Of a DNA stretch of 53,480 bases, positions 31,204 to 39,538 are shown one piece after another. This DNA comes from Psychrobacillus sp. NEAU-3TGS (GTDB lineage Bacteria; Bacillota; Bacilli; Bacillales_A; Planococcaceae): positions 1 to 53,480 of the forward strand of contig NZ_JAPNOZ010000002.1 of NCBI RefSeq assembly GCF_029955155.1. The letters run 5' to 3'. Below the pieces are notes generated by a model. The model was not told where the DNA came from and searched no databases. It was given only the letters and a program-made list of their open reading frames with translations. The first letter of the stretch is position 1; the number at the start of each line of letters is the position of its first letter. Both the position numbers and the translations under genes were made by a program.

Positions 31204-31216
31204 ACGTGCATACAAT
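31189..31216 (+). promoter_or_regulatory. Probable sigma-E promoter of yabP-yabQ
   Basis: CATACAAT (31209-31216) is a full match to the sigma-E -10. TCATGCT, 13 nt upstream, matches 5 of 7 of the -35 KMATATT. The -35 lies inside the rqcP terminator. yabPQ is a mother-cell operon in B. subtilis, which supports the call. Confidence 0.62.
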
Positions 31217-31244
31217 GAATTAGGACAAGGAGAGGAGAGAGCAT

Positions 31245-31547
31245 ATGCAATTTCAAGCAGAAAACCAAACAATTACTATTCCATCGGGGGACCACTTAAT
31301 ATCGTTAAGAAACCGAAAAAGAATGGATTTAACTTCTGTAAAAGCAATTGAACGATTTGACCAACAAGAGTTCTATGTAAGAACATCACAAGGATTGCTT
31401 CTTATCAAGGGAGAAGAACTGAAGATTGTCCATTTAGATGTAGACAAAGGCCTGCTAACCCTAGATGGAATTGTAAAGGCCATCCAGTATGATGAGGAGC
31501 AGAATTTAGACGGTGCTCGAGGGTTACTTCATAAACTATTCGGATGA
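31245..31547 (+). CDS. yabP: Sporulation protein YabP
   Basis: Mother-cell protein needed for spore cortex/coat assembly; YabP/YqfC family, 100 aa. The family segments HLISLRNRKRMDLTSVKAIERFD (about residues 17-39) and LKIVHLDVDKGLLTLDGIV are visible. GGAGAGGAG precedes the ATG. The end overlaps yabQ by 4 nt (ATGA). Confidence 0.92.
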   Translation: MQFQAENQTITIPSGDHLISLRNRKRMDLTSVKAIERFDQQEFYVRTSQGLLLIKGEELKIVHLDVDKGLLTLDGIVKAIQYDEEQNLDGARGLLHKLFG

Positions 31548-32041
31548 CACTCTCTTTACAATTTTTTAGTTTATTATTAATGGTGTTGAGTGGAGTAGTC
31601 ATAGGTGCGATAATTGAAGGGACACGCTTTGTGATGAATAGTTTTCCAAAGCGTACCTTTGTTTTCAAATATAGCACTGCTCTAGAAATAATCATTTGGA
31701 TTTTACTTGGATTAGGAACTTTTTATATTCTTTTTCAAGTACGAGATGGTATATGGAGAATTTATGATCCATTAGCACAAATAGTAGGCATTCTATTGTA
31801 TGAGCAATTGTTTCAGCCTATTTTTCGTTTTATGGGAAGAGTTTTCTTACGGATGATTATCCAACCGATTTGGTTTATCATTCGCATAATTGTAACAATT
31901 ATTCGTAAAATTCTTAGATTGATAGCACTTATTCTTTTAACTATAGTTCGACCGTTCCGCTTTATTTATAAAAAAATGCGGCATTTGGCTCTTAAGAAAA
32001 AACCGAAATTCCGTTATAATAAAAAGTACACGAAAAATTAA
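31544..32041 (+). CDS. yabQ: Spore cortex biosynthesis protein YabQ
   Basis: Membrane protein required for spore cortex formation, 165 aa, shorter than the roughly 211 aa of B. subtilis. Predicted membrane segments lie at about residues 6-25, 45-65, 82-95 and 107-135, and the C-terminus is Lys/Arg-rich. The ATG overlaps the yabP stop, so the two are translationally coupled and share the sigma-E promoter. Confidence 0.85.
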   Translation: MTLSLQFFSLLLMVLSGVVIGAIIEGTRFVMNSFPKRTFVFKYSTALEIIIWILLGLGTFYILFQVRDGIWRIYDPLAQIVGILLYEQLFQPIFRFMGRVFLRMIIQPIWFIIRIIVTIIRKILRLIALILLTIVRPFRFIYKKMRHLALKKKPKFRYNKKYTKN

Positions 32042-32065
32042 GGTACTTTGACGGGAGAGGGCGAA

Positions 32066-32461
32066 ATGGGAGAAAAGCAAAGAAACGTATCCGCTTTGAA
32101 ACAAGTTGCAGCAATTAATACAGATTATGTTCGCTCTATCGAACGTCAAGAAAATCGTAAAAAAGCAAAAAAGGTTCGTTTGTTTAGGCGTTTAGCTGTA
32201 TTTGGAATTATGTCTTTAGCGCTTGTAGGATTTTTAATAACTACCTTAATAAACAGTAATCAGGCATTAGAAGAAAAACAATTACAAAAAGAAAAAGTCT
32301 CGGAAGAATTAGCAAAAGTCCAGGAAGAACAGGAAATGCTGAAGCTTCAAATTTCAAAATTAAATGACGATGAGTACATTGGAAAATTATTAAGAAAAGA
32401 ATATTTCCTTTCAGAAGAAGGGGAAATTATCTTTACACTTCCAGATCCTAAAGAGAAATAA
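32066..32461 (+). CDS. divIC: Cell division protein DivIC (FtsB-like)
   Basis: Septal protein that forms a complex with FtsL and DivIB. The product has 131 aa. A cytoplasmic basic N-terminus is followed by one membrane helix (about residues 40-60) and a coiled coil (about 62-100, NQALEEKQLQKEKVSEELAKVQEE). The C-terminal conserved DDEYIGKLLRKEYFLSEEGEIIF is the hallmark. TTG 32048 would also read, but GGGAGAGGG just before ATG 32066 selects the latter. Confidence 0.9.
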   Translation: MGEKQRNVSALKQVAAINTDYVRSIERQENRKKAKKVRLFRRLAVFGIMSLALVGFLITTLINSNQALEEKQLQKEKVSEELAKVQEEQEMLKLQISKLNDDEYIGKLLRKEYFLSEEGEIIFTLPDPKEK

Positions 32462-32480
32462 ATTAAAAAAACAAGTTATA

Positions 32481-32510
32481 AAAGAGTAGTCTTATTGACA
32501 CTCTTTTTTT
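32481..32510 (+). terminator. Terminator after divIC
   Basis: AAAGAGTAGTC pairs with GACACTCTTT (one bulge), followed by TTTTTTT. Confidence 0.72.
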
Positions 32511-32522
32511 GTTAGCTATAAT
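32495..32522 (+). promoter_or_regulatory. sigma-A promoter of yabR
   Basis: TTGACA (32495-32500), a 16-nt spacer and TATAAT (32517-32522). The -35 is part of the divIC terminator hairpin, so ending and starting signals overlap. Confidence 0.75.
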
Positions 32523-32601
32523 AAAGGTAGGGAACGGTATGAAAAAAATCATACTAGCTCGCTAAAGAGTCGTTTAAAATTTAAGGAGGAGCATTTTTTT
32601 T

Positions 32602-33033
32602 ATGTCAATTGAAGTAGGCAGCAAGGTACAAGGTAAAGTAACAGGAATCACTAACTTCGGAGCATTCGTCGAGCTGCCAGGAGGCTCAACAGGTCTAGTT
32701 CACATTAGTGAAGTTGCGGATAATTATGTGAAAGATATTAATGAGCATTTGAAGGTTGGAGACGTTGTTGAAGTTAAGGTGATGAATGTTGAAGCGGACG
32801 GCAAAATCGGATTATCTATCCGTAAAGCGAAGCCTCAAGCGGAAAGACCAGAGAGACCAGAACGTTCTCAGCGTCCACGTAACAACAATCGCCCAAATGA
32901 TCGTGATCGTCCGAATAAAGAGAATTTTGAGCAGAAAATGGCACGATTCCTAAAGGATAGTGAAGATCGTTTGTCTACGTTAAAGCGTGCAACAGAATCT
33001 AAGCGCGGCGGTAGAGGCGCAAAAAGAGGATAA
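32602..33033 (+). CDS. yabR: S1 RNA-binding domain protein YabR
   Basis: General stress protein 13-like S1 protein, 143 aa. The S1 domain (about residues 1-74) has GSKVQGKVTGITNFGAFVEL and GLVHISEVAD. A Pro/Arg-rich flexible segment (about 77-105, repeated ERPERP) and a basic C-terminus (KRGGRGAKRG) suggest RNA or ribosome binding. AAGGAGGAG precedes the ATG. Its role is not settled. Confidence 0.92.
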   Translation: MSIEVGSKVQGKVTGITNFGAFVELPGGSTGLVHISEVADNYVKDINEHLKVGDVVEVKVMNVEADGKIGLSIRKAKPQAERPERPERSQRPRNNNRPNDRDRPNKENFEQKMARFLKDSEDRLSTLKRATESKRGGRGAKRG

Positions 33034-33076
33034 CATGCTGTCTGTTTTATCGGTAGAAAAAATGTTTAATAGATGA

Positions 33077-33107
33077 AAAGGTGTTCAGCATTGCTGACGC
33101 CTTTTTT
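33077..33107 (+). terminator. Terminator after yabR
   Basis: AAGGTGTTCAGC and GCTGACGCCTT pair with a one-base bulge, followed by TTTTT. Confidence 0.75.
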
Positions 33108-33154
33108 GTATAAACAATATTAGTTATAAATGTATGCAATAGGAGGGGGAAGTC

Positions 33155-33604
33155 ATGACAAAAGAGGAAATACGACAAGCACACATAGAATACTTGAATT
33201 GGATAGACTCGTTATCAAAGTTAAATGAAGAACAAGCCAATACGCCGTACGCGGCAGGAAAGTGGTCACCAAACGAGATAATTATGCATTTAGCAGAGTG
33301 GGATCGATTTACTTTAGTGCAACGTATACCTAGTATGAGAGAAGGTGAAAAGCTTGAAGCGTTTCCAGACTTCGAAGTCTTTAATGCAAAAGCCGCAGCC
33401 CTTGCTCATGAACAAACATTTAAAGAAACCCTCTCTTACGCAAAACAACAACGTCAAAGCATTATGGAGCAATTGCAAGCAATTGCTGAAGTAGAATGGG
33501 ACAAGGTTTTTTATATTGGGGAACATAAAGAAACTATTCGTAGATACTTCACTAGTTTTATGGAGCATGACAATCATCATCGAGCACAAATTTCCACTAG
33601 ATAG
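33155..33604 (+). CDS. DinB-like superfamily protein
   Basis: A 149-aa four-helix protein with the look of the DinB/YfiT metal-binding superfamily: KWSPNEIIMHLAEWD near residues 35-49 and FMEHDNHHRAQI at the C-terminus supply the expected histidines. Members are often thiol-dependent transferases or have unknown roles. AGGAGGGGG precedes the ATG. It is not part of the conserved core gene order and sits between yabR and the reverse-strand nucleotidyltransferase gene, so it is probably an acquired gene. No function can be assigned. Confidence 0.75.
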   Translation: MTKEEIRQAHIEYLNWIDSLSKLNEEQANTPYAAGKWSPNEIIMHLAEWDRFTLVQRIPSMREGEKLEAFPDFEVFNAKAAALAHEQTFKETLSYAKQQRQSIMEQLQAIAEVEWDKVFYIGEHKETIRRYFTSFMEHDNHHRAQISTR

Positions 33605-33606
33605 AA

Positions 33607-33641
33607 AAAAGAGACATCCAAATTACAAGGATGTCTCTTTT
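33607..33641. terminator. Bidirectional terminator between the DinB-like and nucleotidyltransferase genes
   Basis: AAAAGAGACATCC pairs perfectly with GGATGTCTCTTTT. A runs and T runs on the two sides suit convergent genes. Confidence 0.9.
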
Positions 33642-33661
33642 AGTAAATCCGGCCAATAGTC

Positions 33662-34375
33662 TCACTTTCCTAAAGAAAATCCTTCAAATAAGCGACCACC
33701 ATAAGGATATAACGCTTTATCTACTATTTCAATTACTTCGCTTTTCTGACCGGTTTTATAATAAAGATCAAAAGCTTCGACAAATTGGTCTGTGAATGCC
33801 TCATCATATTCTTTTAGTGATCGGACAATCCACTTTGATGCACCAATCCACCTACGATTCGTACGTAATATAAATTCACAAGTCAGTTCAGCCAAGATAT
33901 TAGCGATAAATAATTCCTCGGCTCTATTATTACTTCCAATAAAGTCATCCAGTGCATCTGTTATAAAATAACGCTTTATTTTTATCGTTTCGACCGACCA
34001 TAATTCCGGACCGGTGGCTAATATTTGCTTTGCTTCCTCTTGAATAGCTTCCAAAATTCCCTCGTTTTTTAAGCTAACACCTTCAGCAATCATTCTTGGT
34101 AAAGAAGGTCTTGCCCTTTTACGATCGCTTTCAAAATAATCTTTGTAAGAGACTAAGTTATGAACAAATACCTCTATGGGCCAACCACTGAAGATAAGGG
34201 ACTCTCTGTAGGATGAGTGAGTATCTTCGCTAAATACGACAATGTCCAAATCAGAAGTTTCTGTCGCCTTTCCTCGAACGACACTTCCTGCTAAAATAGC
34301 GCCCTGGCAATACGGGAAATAGATAGAAATAAATTGCTTTGCAGCTTCAATAGGCTCAAGTCTATTTGGATTCAT
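33662..34375 (-). CDS. Nucleotidyltransferase-domain protein
   Basis: A 237-aa protein with the Pol-beta-type nucleotidyltransferase motif GSVVRGKATETSDLDIVV (about residues 31-48); the DLD aspartates are the expected metal ligands. A helical C-terminal half follows (about 110-237). This arrangement resembles adenylyl/nucleotidyl-transfer enzymes that modify small molecules or proteins; the substrate is unknown. AAAGGAGAT precedes the ATG on the reverse strand. It lies downstream of the tRNA pair in the same direction but is separated from it by a strong terminator. Not part of the conserved core order. Confidence 0.8.
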   Translation of the reverse strand: MNPNRLEPIEAAKQFISIYFPYCQGAILAGSVVRGKATETSDLDIVVFSEDTHSSYRESLIFSGWPIEVFVHNLVSYKDYFESDRKRARPSLPRMIAEGVSLKNEGILEAIQEEAKQILATGPELWSVETIKIKRYFITDALDDFIGSNNRAEELFIANILAELTCEFILRTNRRWIGASKWIVRSLKEYDEAFTDQFVEAFDLYYKTGQKSEVIEIVDKALYPYGGRLFEGFSLGK

Positions 34376-34400
34376 ATCGCAATCTCCTTTTATGTATATG

Positions 34401-34443
34401 AAAAAAGCAATTTCTAAAGTTAAGCTTTAGAAATTGCTTTTTT
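34401..34443 (-). terminator. Strong terminator of the tRNA transcription unit
   Basis: A perfect 19-bp hairpin: AAAAAAGCAATTTCTAAAG and its complement around TTAAG, symmetric with A and T ends. On the reverse strand it follows tRNA-Glu directly. Confidence 0.9.
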
Positions 34444-34449
34444 AAATGA

Positions 34450-34521
34450 TGACCCCTACGGGATTCGAACCCGTGTTACCGCCGTGAAAGGGCGGTGTCT
34501 TAACCGCTTGACCAAGGGGCC
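34450..34521 (-). tRNA. tRNA-Glu (anticodon TTC)
   Basis: 72 nt on the reverse strand. The acceptor stem GGCCCCT pairs with AGGGGTC; the anticodon stem CCGCC/GGCGG holds the loop CTTTCAC with anticodon TTC; the T arm has GGTTCGAATCC. The 3' CCA is not encoded. Discriminator base A. Confidence 0.95.
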
Positions 34522-34612
34522 ATATTAAAATATGCCATTTTTAATATGATAATAATTTAAGTTATCCGACATTATCTGAGTGCCTATAAATGAATAATCA
34601 ATTAAAAATGTA

Positions 34613-34686
34613 TGGCGGCAGAGGGAGTCGAACCCACGACCTTTCGGGTATGAACCGAGTGCTCTAGCCAACTGAGCTACACCGCC
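34613..34686 (-). tRNA. tRNA-Met, elongator (anticodon CAT)
   Basis: 74 nt on the reverse strand. The acceptor stem GGCGGTG pairs with the TGCCGCC end; the anticodon loop is TTCATAC with anticodon CAT; the T arm has GGTTCGACTCC. The first-pair G-C at the acceptor end points to an elongator rather than an initiator. There is a C-A mismatch at the base of the anticodon stem (27-43). The 3' CCA is not encoded. Confidence 0.93.
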
Positions 34687-34705
34687 GTTTTAACGAACAA
34701 TTAAC

Positions 34706-34734
34706 ATATTACAATCCTTTTGTTAAAGTGTCAA
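34706..34734 (-). promoter_or_regulatory. sigma-A promoter of the tRNA-Met/tRNA-Glu unit
   Basis: On the reverse strand TTGACA (34729-34734), a 17-nt spacer and TAATAT (34706-34711), about 20 nt before tRNA-Met. Confidence 0.82.
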
Positions 34735-34970
34735 TACTTCTTTTGAAAAATTATAAAAAGATAAAAAGAAAGTTTATTCCGACAAATTATACTTAGTTAT
34801 AATTTAACAAATGTAGCCCTTATATTAGAGCTAAAGGTCTTTAATAAATACTACTTATTTATCCGTATAAACGCATGAACAGTACATTTTGGTCAGTCCT
34901 TTATTGGTTAAGAATATTCCTTATATGCATCCCGCAATCCTTTTTCCCCGTTTCACTTCATGACCGAAAT

Positions 34971-35037
34971 CGTCGAAAACTTTTTATAGGGAGACGTCAG
35001 AAAGAGACATACTTTTTGTGCATACAGTAGGTATACT
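34971..35037 (+). promoter_or_regulatory. Candidate Spo0A-dependent promoter region of spoIIE
   Basis: A TATACT -10 lies at 35032-35037. No -35 is found at 17 nt; GAGACA/AGACAT (35004-35010) sits 21-22 nt upstream, a long spacer like that of Spo0A-activated spoIIE and spoIIG promoters. CGTCGAA (34971-34977) is one mismatch from the 0A box. Confidence 0.4.
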
Positions 35038-35071
35038 TCCATCAATAGTTGAATACGGGGAGGTATAAGAT

Positions 35072-37447
35072 TTGAAAACAATGTATGAGCAAGAGCAAAA
35101 AAGGAGTTTGTCTTTTAGAAGGGTAATAGAGGGTCTTCAAGCACGAAAAGTAGCTATTTCACTTACGGTTGTCTTTTTTATTCTTTCATTTTTCTTAGCA
35201 CAAGTTGTACTATTCGAAGCTTCTGTACCTTTTTTTCTTCCGATTTGGGCACTTGTTAGTTTACGTTTTCCACGTTTTCTTCCGTGGACAATTGCGGGAG
35301 CTTTACTGGGCAGTGTGACATTAGGACTTGGACAAGTAGTGATCCATGCGTTGCAAGCGCTTCTATTCCCTCTTTATTCGAAAAGAATTTTAAAGAAAAT
35401 TCCTGTGCCAATCTTTGTTTTGTTGGACGTGGTTATTATCCAGTCTATATGGCAATATGTTTCGTACAGTGGAAATGTTCCAGGTACCATTTGGTTAGCA
35501 ATTGCTTACGAAGGAGTACTGGCTTTATTCATGACGATATTTTTGTTTCAACTTTTCCTTCCTATGCCAGACTTCATTCATAAAAGATGGACGGCCGAAA
35601 GAATGGGGGCGGCATTACTAATAGGGGCACTAGTATTAACAGGGATGTCTTCGTATATTTTCGGATATGTTTCTATCCCATTAATATTTACTCACTTGGT
35701 TATCGCGATATCAGCGGCAGTAGGTGGTGTTCAACTTGCTACAGTAGTTGCAGTACTCGCAGGGACTGTGTTAAGTATTTCCAAGCTCAGTTTTAGTGGA
35801 ATGATAGCTGTATATGCATTAACTGGATTTTTCGCAGGACTTCACAAGCCTTTTGGTAGGTTGTGGCAAGCGTTTGGTATGCTTGGAGCAACATTTTTCT
35901 TTATACTCTACGATCGAACTTTACCTTTAGATGCTGTTTATATTGGTTCTCTCGTTACTGCTTCTTTACTGTTTTTTGTCATTCCGTCTAGTTGGATCAA
36001 AACTTTAAAGGATCAATTATTTCCGGATACTTCAAATGTTCTTTTAAGAAGGCAAAAGTGGATGACGGAAAAAGTAAACCATCAACTTCAGGAGTTTCAG
36101 CATTTTGTTGACTTCATCACACGATTTATATCAGATCGGTTCGAACCAAAAGCAGCCGCTCAGAAAGGACAACCCGCCCCGCTACCAATTTGTCAGGCTT
36201 GTTTTCGTTACGAAACTTGTTGGGGGGAAAAGTCAAACGGAATTCCGGCATTGATGAAACAATGGGAGGAGCAACCGAATAAGACGAGGTTCCACATAGA
36301 AAAGAAAATGCAGTACAAATGTATAAAGCCTGCCCAAATTATGAAAGAGTTAAAAGAGAAGGAGGCGAAAAAACAATTATCATATGAAATGCAGCATGGT
36401 AAAAAGATGTTCGCACTAAAACTTCGTGATATGGGTAATCATATGGGAGAGCTTATGAGTAATCTAGAAAATGATGTAACATTATATACTTCACATGAGG
36501 AGGAGATTAAACAAAAGTTTCAGCAATGTAATATTCCGTACTTTCAAATTGATGTGCTCAATATTGAAATTGGGCAAATGGAAGTAGTATGTTGCTTGCC
36601 GATTGAGTCAAAAGCGAAAATGACTGGGGAAAGATTGGTATTACCAATATTATATGACTTGTGGAAAGAGCCTTTCGAAATTACATCGATGAAAGAAATG
36701 CACCATCCGTACGAGCATGTGCAAATGACTTGTAAATCCTCCGTACGCTTTGAAATAACGCATGATATTTATACATCTTCTAGTAGAAATACGATTTATT
36801 CAGGGGATGCACATGCTGTTTTCCAACTTCATCCCGGTTTACTTGCGGTTATTTTATCGGATGGTATGGGGAATAATGTAGAGGCTCACCGAGAAAGCAG
36901 AAGAGTGATGCAATTTATGCGCGAATGTTTGAATAAAAAAATGGATCCGGAAACGACTATGCATACGCTGCATTACATGATGAGCTTACAGGATGATACG
37001 GATAGTTATGCGACCGTAGATTTAGCGTTAATTGACTTACAAAACGGAGAACTATGGTCATGGAAGGCGGGAAGTATGTCAACGTATTTAATCAGAGGCA
37101 ATGAAATGCGGAAAATTGAAAGTCAGCATGTGCCATTTGGATTTTTACCAACTTTTTCGATTGAGGCAAGAAAAGTAGATGTAAAGGATGGAGATGTATT
37201 AGTGATGCTTTCAGATGGAGTCTTTTCTGCCAATACATCCATCGAAAAACAAGAAATGTATTACAAAAAAATACTACAAGATCCAACGATGAATGCAGAA
37301 CGTTTTGTCAAGACGCTAGAAGAAACGTACTCTTTACCAGGAGACGATCGAACCGTCATCTTCATGCAAGTGAAACACGCAGTTCCGGAATGGTCCATTT
37401 TTTCACCGCGCCAAGCAGCAAAATACCAAGAAAACATGGTACACTAA
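35072..37447 (+). CDS. spoIIE: Stage II sporulation protein E, PP2C-type phosphatase
   Basis: Dephosphorylates SpoIIAA to activate sigma-F and binds FtsZ at the polar septum; 791 aa (about 827 in B. subtilis). The N-terminal region has about ten membrane segments (roughly residues 28-310). The central FtsZ/oligomerization region (about 320-560) has the cysteines CQACFRYETCW. The C-terminal PP2C domain (about 570-785) has LSDGMGNN near 594-601, LSDGVFSA near 712 and GDDRTVIFM near 753. The start is TTG with GGGGAGG 8 nt upstream. The gene is alone in its unit; the usual yabS and yabT are missing downstream. Confidence 0.96.
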   Translation: MKTMYEQEQKRSLSFRRVIEGLQARKVAISLTVVFFILSFFLAQVVLFEASVPFFLPIWALVSLRFPRFLPWTIAGALLGSVTLGLGQVVIHALQALLFPLYSKRILKKIPVPIFVLLDVVIIQSIWQYVSYSGNVPGTIWLAIAYEGVLALFMTIFLFQLFLPMPDFIHKRWTAERMGAALLIGALVLTGMSSYIFGYVSIPLIFTHLVIAISAAVGGVQLATVVAVLAGTVLSISKLSFSGMIAVYALTGFFAGLHKPFGRLWQAFGMLGATFFFILYDRTLPLDAVYIGSLVTASLLFFVIPSSWIKTLKDQLFPDTSNVLLRRQKWMTEKVNHQLQEFQHFVDFITRFISDRFEPKAAAQKGQPAPLPICQACFRYETCWGEKSNGIPALMKQWEEQPNKTRFHIEKKMQYKCIKPAQIMKELKEKEAKKQLSYEMQHGKKMFALKLRDMGNHMGELMSNLENDVTLYTSHEEEIKQKFQQCNIPYFQIDVLNIEIGQMEVVCCLPIESKAKMTGERLVLPILYDLWKEPFEITSMKEMHHPYEHVQMTCKSSVRFEITHDIYTSSSRNTIYSGDAHAVFQLHPGLLAVILSDGMGNNVEAHRESRRVMQFMRECLNKKMDPETTMHTLHYMMSLQDDTDSYATVDLALIDLQNGELWSWKAGSMSTYLIRGNEMRKIESQHVPFGFLPTFSIEARKVDVKDGDVLVMLSDGVFSANTSIEKQEMYYKKILQDPTMNAERFVKTLEETYSLPGDDRTVIFMQVKHAVPEWSIFSPRQAAKYQENMVH

Positions 37448-37449
37448 TA

Positions 37450-37469
37450 AGAAAAGCGGAAGCGCCAAG
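37450..37469 (-). repeat. Short GC-rich intergenic repeat, copy 5
   Basis: AGAAAAGCGGAAGCGCC is the reverse complement of the motif. It occupies the 45-nt gap between spoIIE and tilS, where yabS/yabT are found in B. subtilis. Confidence 0.65.
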
Positions 37470-37492
37470 CAAATACGAAATAAGGTGAAGAG

Positions 37493-38878
37493 ATGCAGCC
37501 GTTCATCCGGAAGATAAAAGAATATATAGACAAGCATCAGCTTATAAAAGAAGGGGACCGTCTCCTCATTGCTTGCTCTGGTGGAGCAGATTCTTTAGTA
37601 TTAGTGCATGTTTTAAATACTTTAAAAGAAACGTATCGTGTCGAAATAGGAATTGCGCATGCTGATCATCAGTTAAGAGGAGAGGAATCAGCTGAAGATA
37701 GTAGATTTGTCGAACGATTCGCAGCTAATTTAAATATTCCATTTTACGCAGCAACTCTGGAAGTACCAAAACGAGTTGCTGCAGAAGGTGGAAATGTACA
37801 AGCAATTTGTCGAGAAGAGCGATATTCTTTTTTCGAAAAAACAATGAAAAACTTTCATTATACAAAGCTAGTGCTTGGTCATCATGCAGATGACCAAATA
37901 GAATCTGTCATTATGTCACTGACGAGAGGCTCTAATTCGTCTACTATTACAGGAATACCGAGGTCCAGACCTTTTTCGGAAGGCCACATCATCCGTCCAT
38001 TTCTGTGTATAACGAAAAATGAGATCTTCGAGTATATTCATCTTCATCAGCTATCATTTAGACATGATCCAAGCAATGATAAACATACATATACTAGGAA
38101 TCGTATTCGTCATACAATTGTCCCGCTTCTAAAAGAAGAAAACCCCAATCTGAGCGACAGTATTCGCACATTTGTGGAGAAACAAAAGCAGGATGAAGAC
38201 TTTCTTCAAAGCATGGCGAAAAGAAAGTATGAACAGCTTGTGACAATTGATCAGGAGGGCGTTTTTTTTCTAGATACAAAGTGCTTTATAGAAGTGCCCA
38301 TCGCTTTACAAAGAAGAGTGATTCTACTACTATTAAAGTATCTATACAAAAACTCCGAAATACTTCTTAATGATCACTTAATCGATTCCATTTTGGCTGC
38401 TTGTAATAAGCATGATGGCAATATTACCATTCATTTGCCTCAAGATTATTTCCTCGTACGTCATTACAATAAAGTTCAGTTTTCCTCTGGTAAACAACAA
38501 CCTATTATTGCTAGGAATGTAGTAGAAGAGGACAGTTGGATTAATATTGGTGCTGGCTATTCCATCTATTTAACGAGAAACTTGACCGATGCTACTTCCG
38601 GTGAAAAATGGTTTGTTCAACTAGAAAATGATTGCCTTCCATTGATGATACGTCAAAGAGAAGAAGGGGATCGTATCCTGGTAAAAGGGATGAATTCTCT
38701 CAAAAAAGTATCTCGGGTATTTATAGATGAAAAAGTCTCAGCACAGGAAAGAATGGAGTGGCCACTACTTGTAACATCGAAAAATGAAATTATAGCAGTA
38801 ATTGGACTTCGTTATGGAGAAAGATTCTCAAAGAAATACTACTCGCAAAACTATGTATTATACATAAAGCGAGACTAA
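37493..38878 (+). CDS. tilS: tRNA(Ile)-lysidine synthase
   Basis: Changes C34 of the CAU-anticodon tRNA-Ile to lysidine, so that it reads AUA. The product has 461 aa. The N-type ATP-pyrophosphatase domain has the P-loop ACSGGADSLVL at about residues 28-38. HHADDQIES near 129 and a GSN-containing segment follow. The C-terminal TilS domain runs from about 375 with PLMIRQREEGDRI. TGAAGAG precedes the ATG. hpt follows 19 nt later, the conserved tilS-hpt-ftsH order. Confidence 0.95.
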   Translation: MQPFIRKIKEYIDKHQLIKEGDRLLIACSGGADSLVLVHVLNTLKETYRVEIGIAHADHQLRGEESAEDSRFVERFAANLNIPFYAATLEVPKRVAAEGGNVQAICREERYSFFEKTMKNFHYTKLVLGHHADDQIESVIMSLTRGSNSSTITGIPRSRPFSEGHIIRPFLCITKNEIFEYIHLHQLSFRHDPSNDKHTYTRNRIRHTIVPLLKEENPNLSDSIRTFVEKQKQDEDFLQSMAKRKYEQLVTIDQEGVFFLDTKCFIEVPIALQRRVILLLLKYLYKNSEILLNDHLIDSILAACNKHDGNITIHLPQDYFLVRHYNKVQFSSGKQQPIIARNVVEEDSWINIGAGYSIYLTRNLTDATSGEKWFVQLENDCLPLMIRQREEGDRILVKGMNSLKKVSRVFIDEKVSAQERMEWPLLVTSKNEIIAVIGLRYGERFSKKYYSQNYVLYIKRD

Positions 38879-38897
38879 TCATTAGGGGGGACTAAAT

Positions 38898-39440
38898 ATG
38901 TTAGAAAAAGACATACTAAAAGTTTTATTAACAGAGGAACAAATTGAAGAAAAAGTACGTGAACTAGGTGCAACATTAACAACAGAATATGAAGACAAGT
39001 TCCCACTAGCTATTGGTATTTTAAAAGGTGCAATGCCTTTTATGTCGGATTTGATGAAGCGTGTAGACACATATATTGAAATGGACTATATGGATGTGTC
39101 TAGCTATGGAAACGCTACCGTTTCTTCAGGTGAAGTTAAAATTATTAAAGACTTAAACACTAGTGTGGAAGGGCGCGATATTTTAATTATTGAAGATATC
39201 ATTGATAGTGGTATGACTTTGAGCTATCTAGTGGATCTATTTAAATATCGTAAAGCAAAATCGATTAAATTGGTTACGTTGCTAGATAAACCGAGCGGAA
39301 GAAAAGTAGACCTTAAAGCGGATTATGTAGGATTTGAAGTACCGGATGCATTTGTTGTTGGATATGGATTGGATTATGCAGAGAAATACCGTAATTTACC
39401 ATATGTTGGCGTACTGAAGAAAGAAGTTTATTCTTTTTAA
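38898..39440 (+). CDS. hprT: Hypoxanthine-guanine phosphoribosyltransferase
   Basis: Purine salvage enzyme, 180 aa. The PRPP-binding loop [16 protein letters not shown] is at about residues 96-111. The flexible loop has [10 protein letters not shown] near 69-78 and the purine pocket is [23 protein letters not shown] (about 139-161). AGGGGGG precedes the ATG. In B. subtilis TilS and HprT act together on ftsH transcription; the neighbouring order here is the same. Confidence 0.96.
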   Translation: MLEKDILKVLLTEEQIEEKVRELGATLTTEYEDKFPLAIGILKGAMPFMSDLMKRVDTYIEMDYMDVSSYGNATVSSGEVKIIKDLNTSVEGRDILIIEDIIDSGMTLSYLVDLFKYRKAKSIKLVTLLDKPSGRKVDLKADYVGFEVPDAFVVGYGLDYAEKYRNLPYVGVLKKEVYSF

Positions 39441-39468
39441 AACAAATGATAAACTAAAAGGCTTTTCA

Positions 39469-39498
39469 TTGTACGTTAAAAAAATCGTGTGATAAGAT
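39469..39498 (+). promoter_or_regulatory. sigma-A promoter of ftsH
   Basis: TTGTAC (39469-39474), an 18-nt spacer and TAAGAT (39493-39498), 40 nt before the start codon. Confidence 0.58.
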
Positions 39499-39538
39499 TA
39501 TCTTTAGTTTTTCTGTTTACCTTGTGAGGAGGCTGGGA

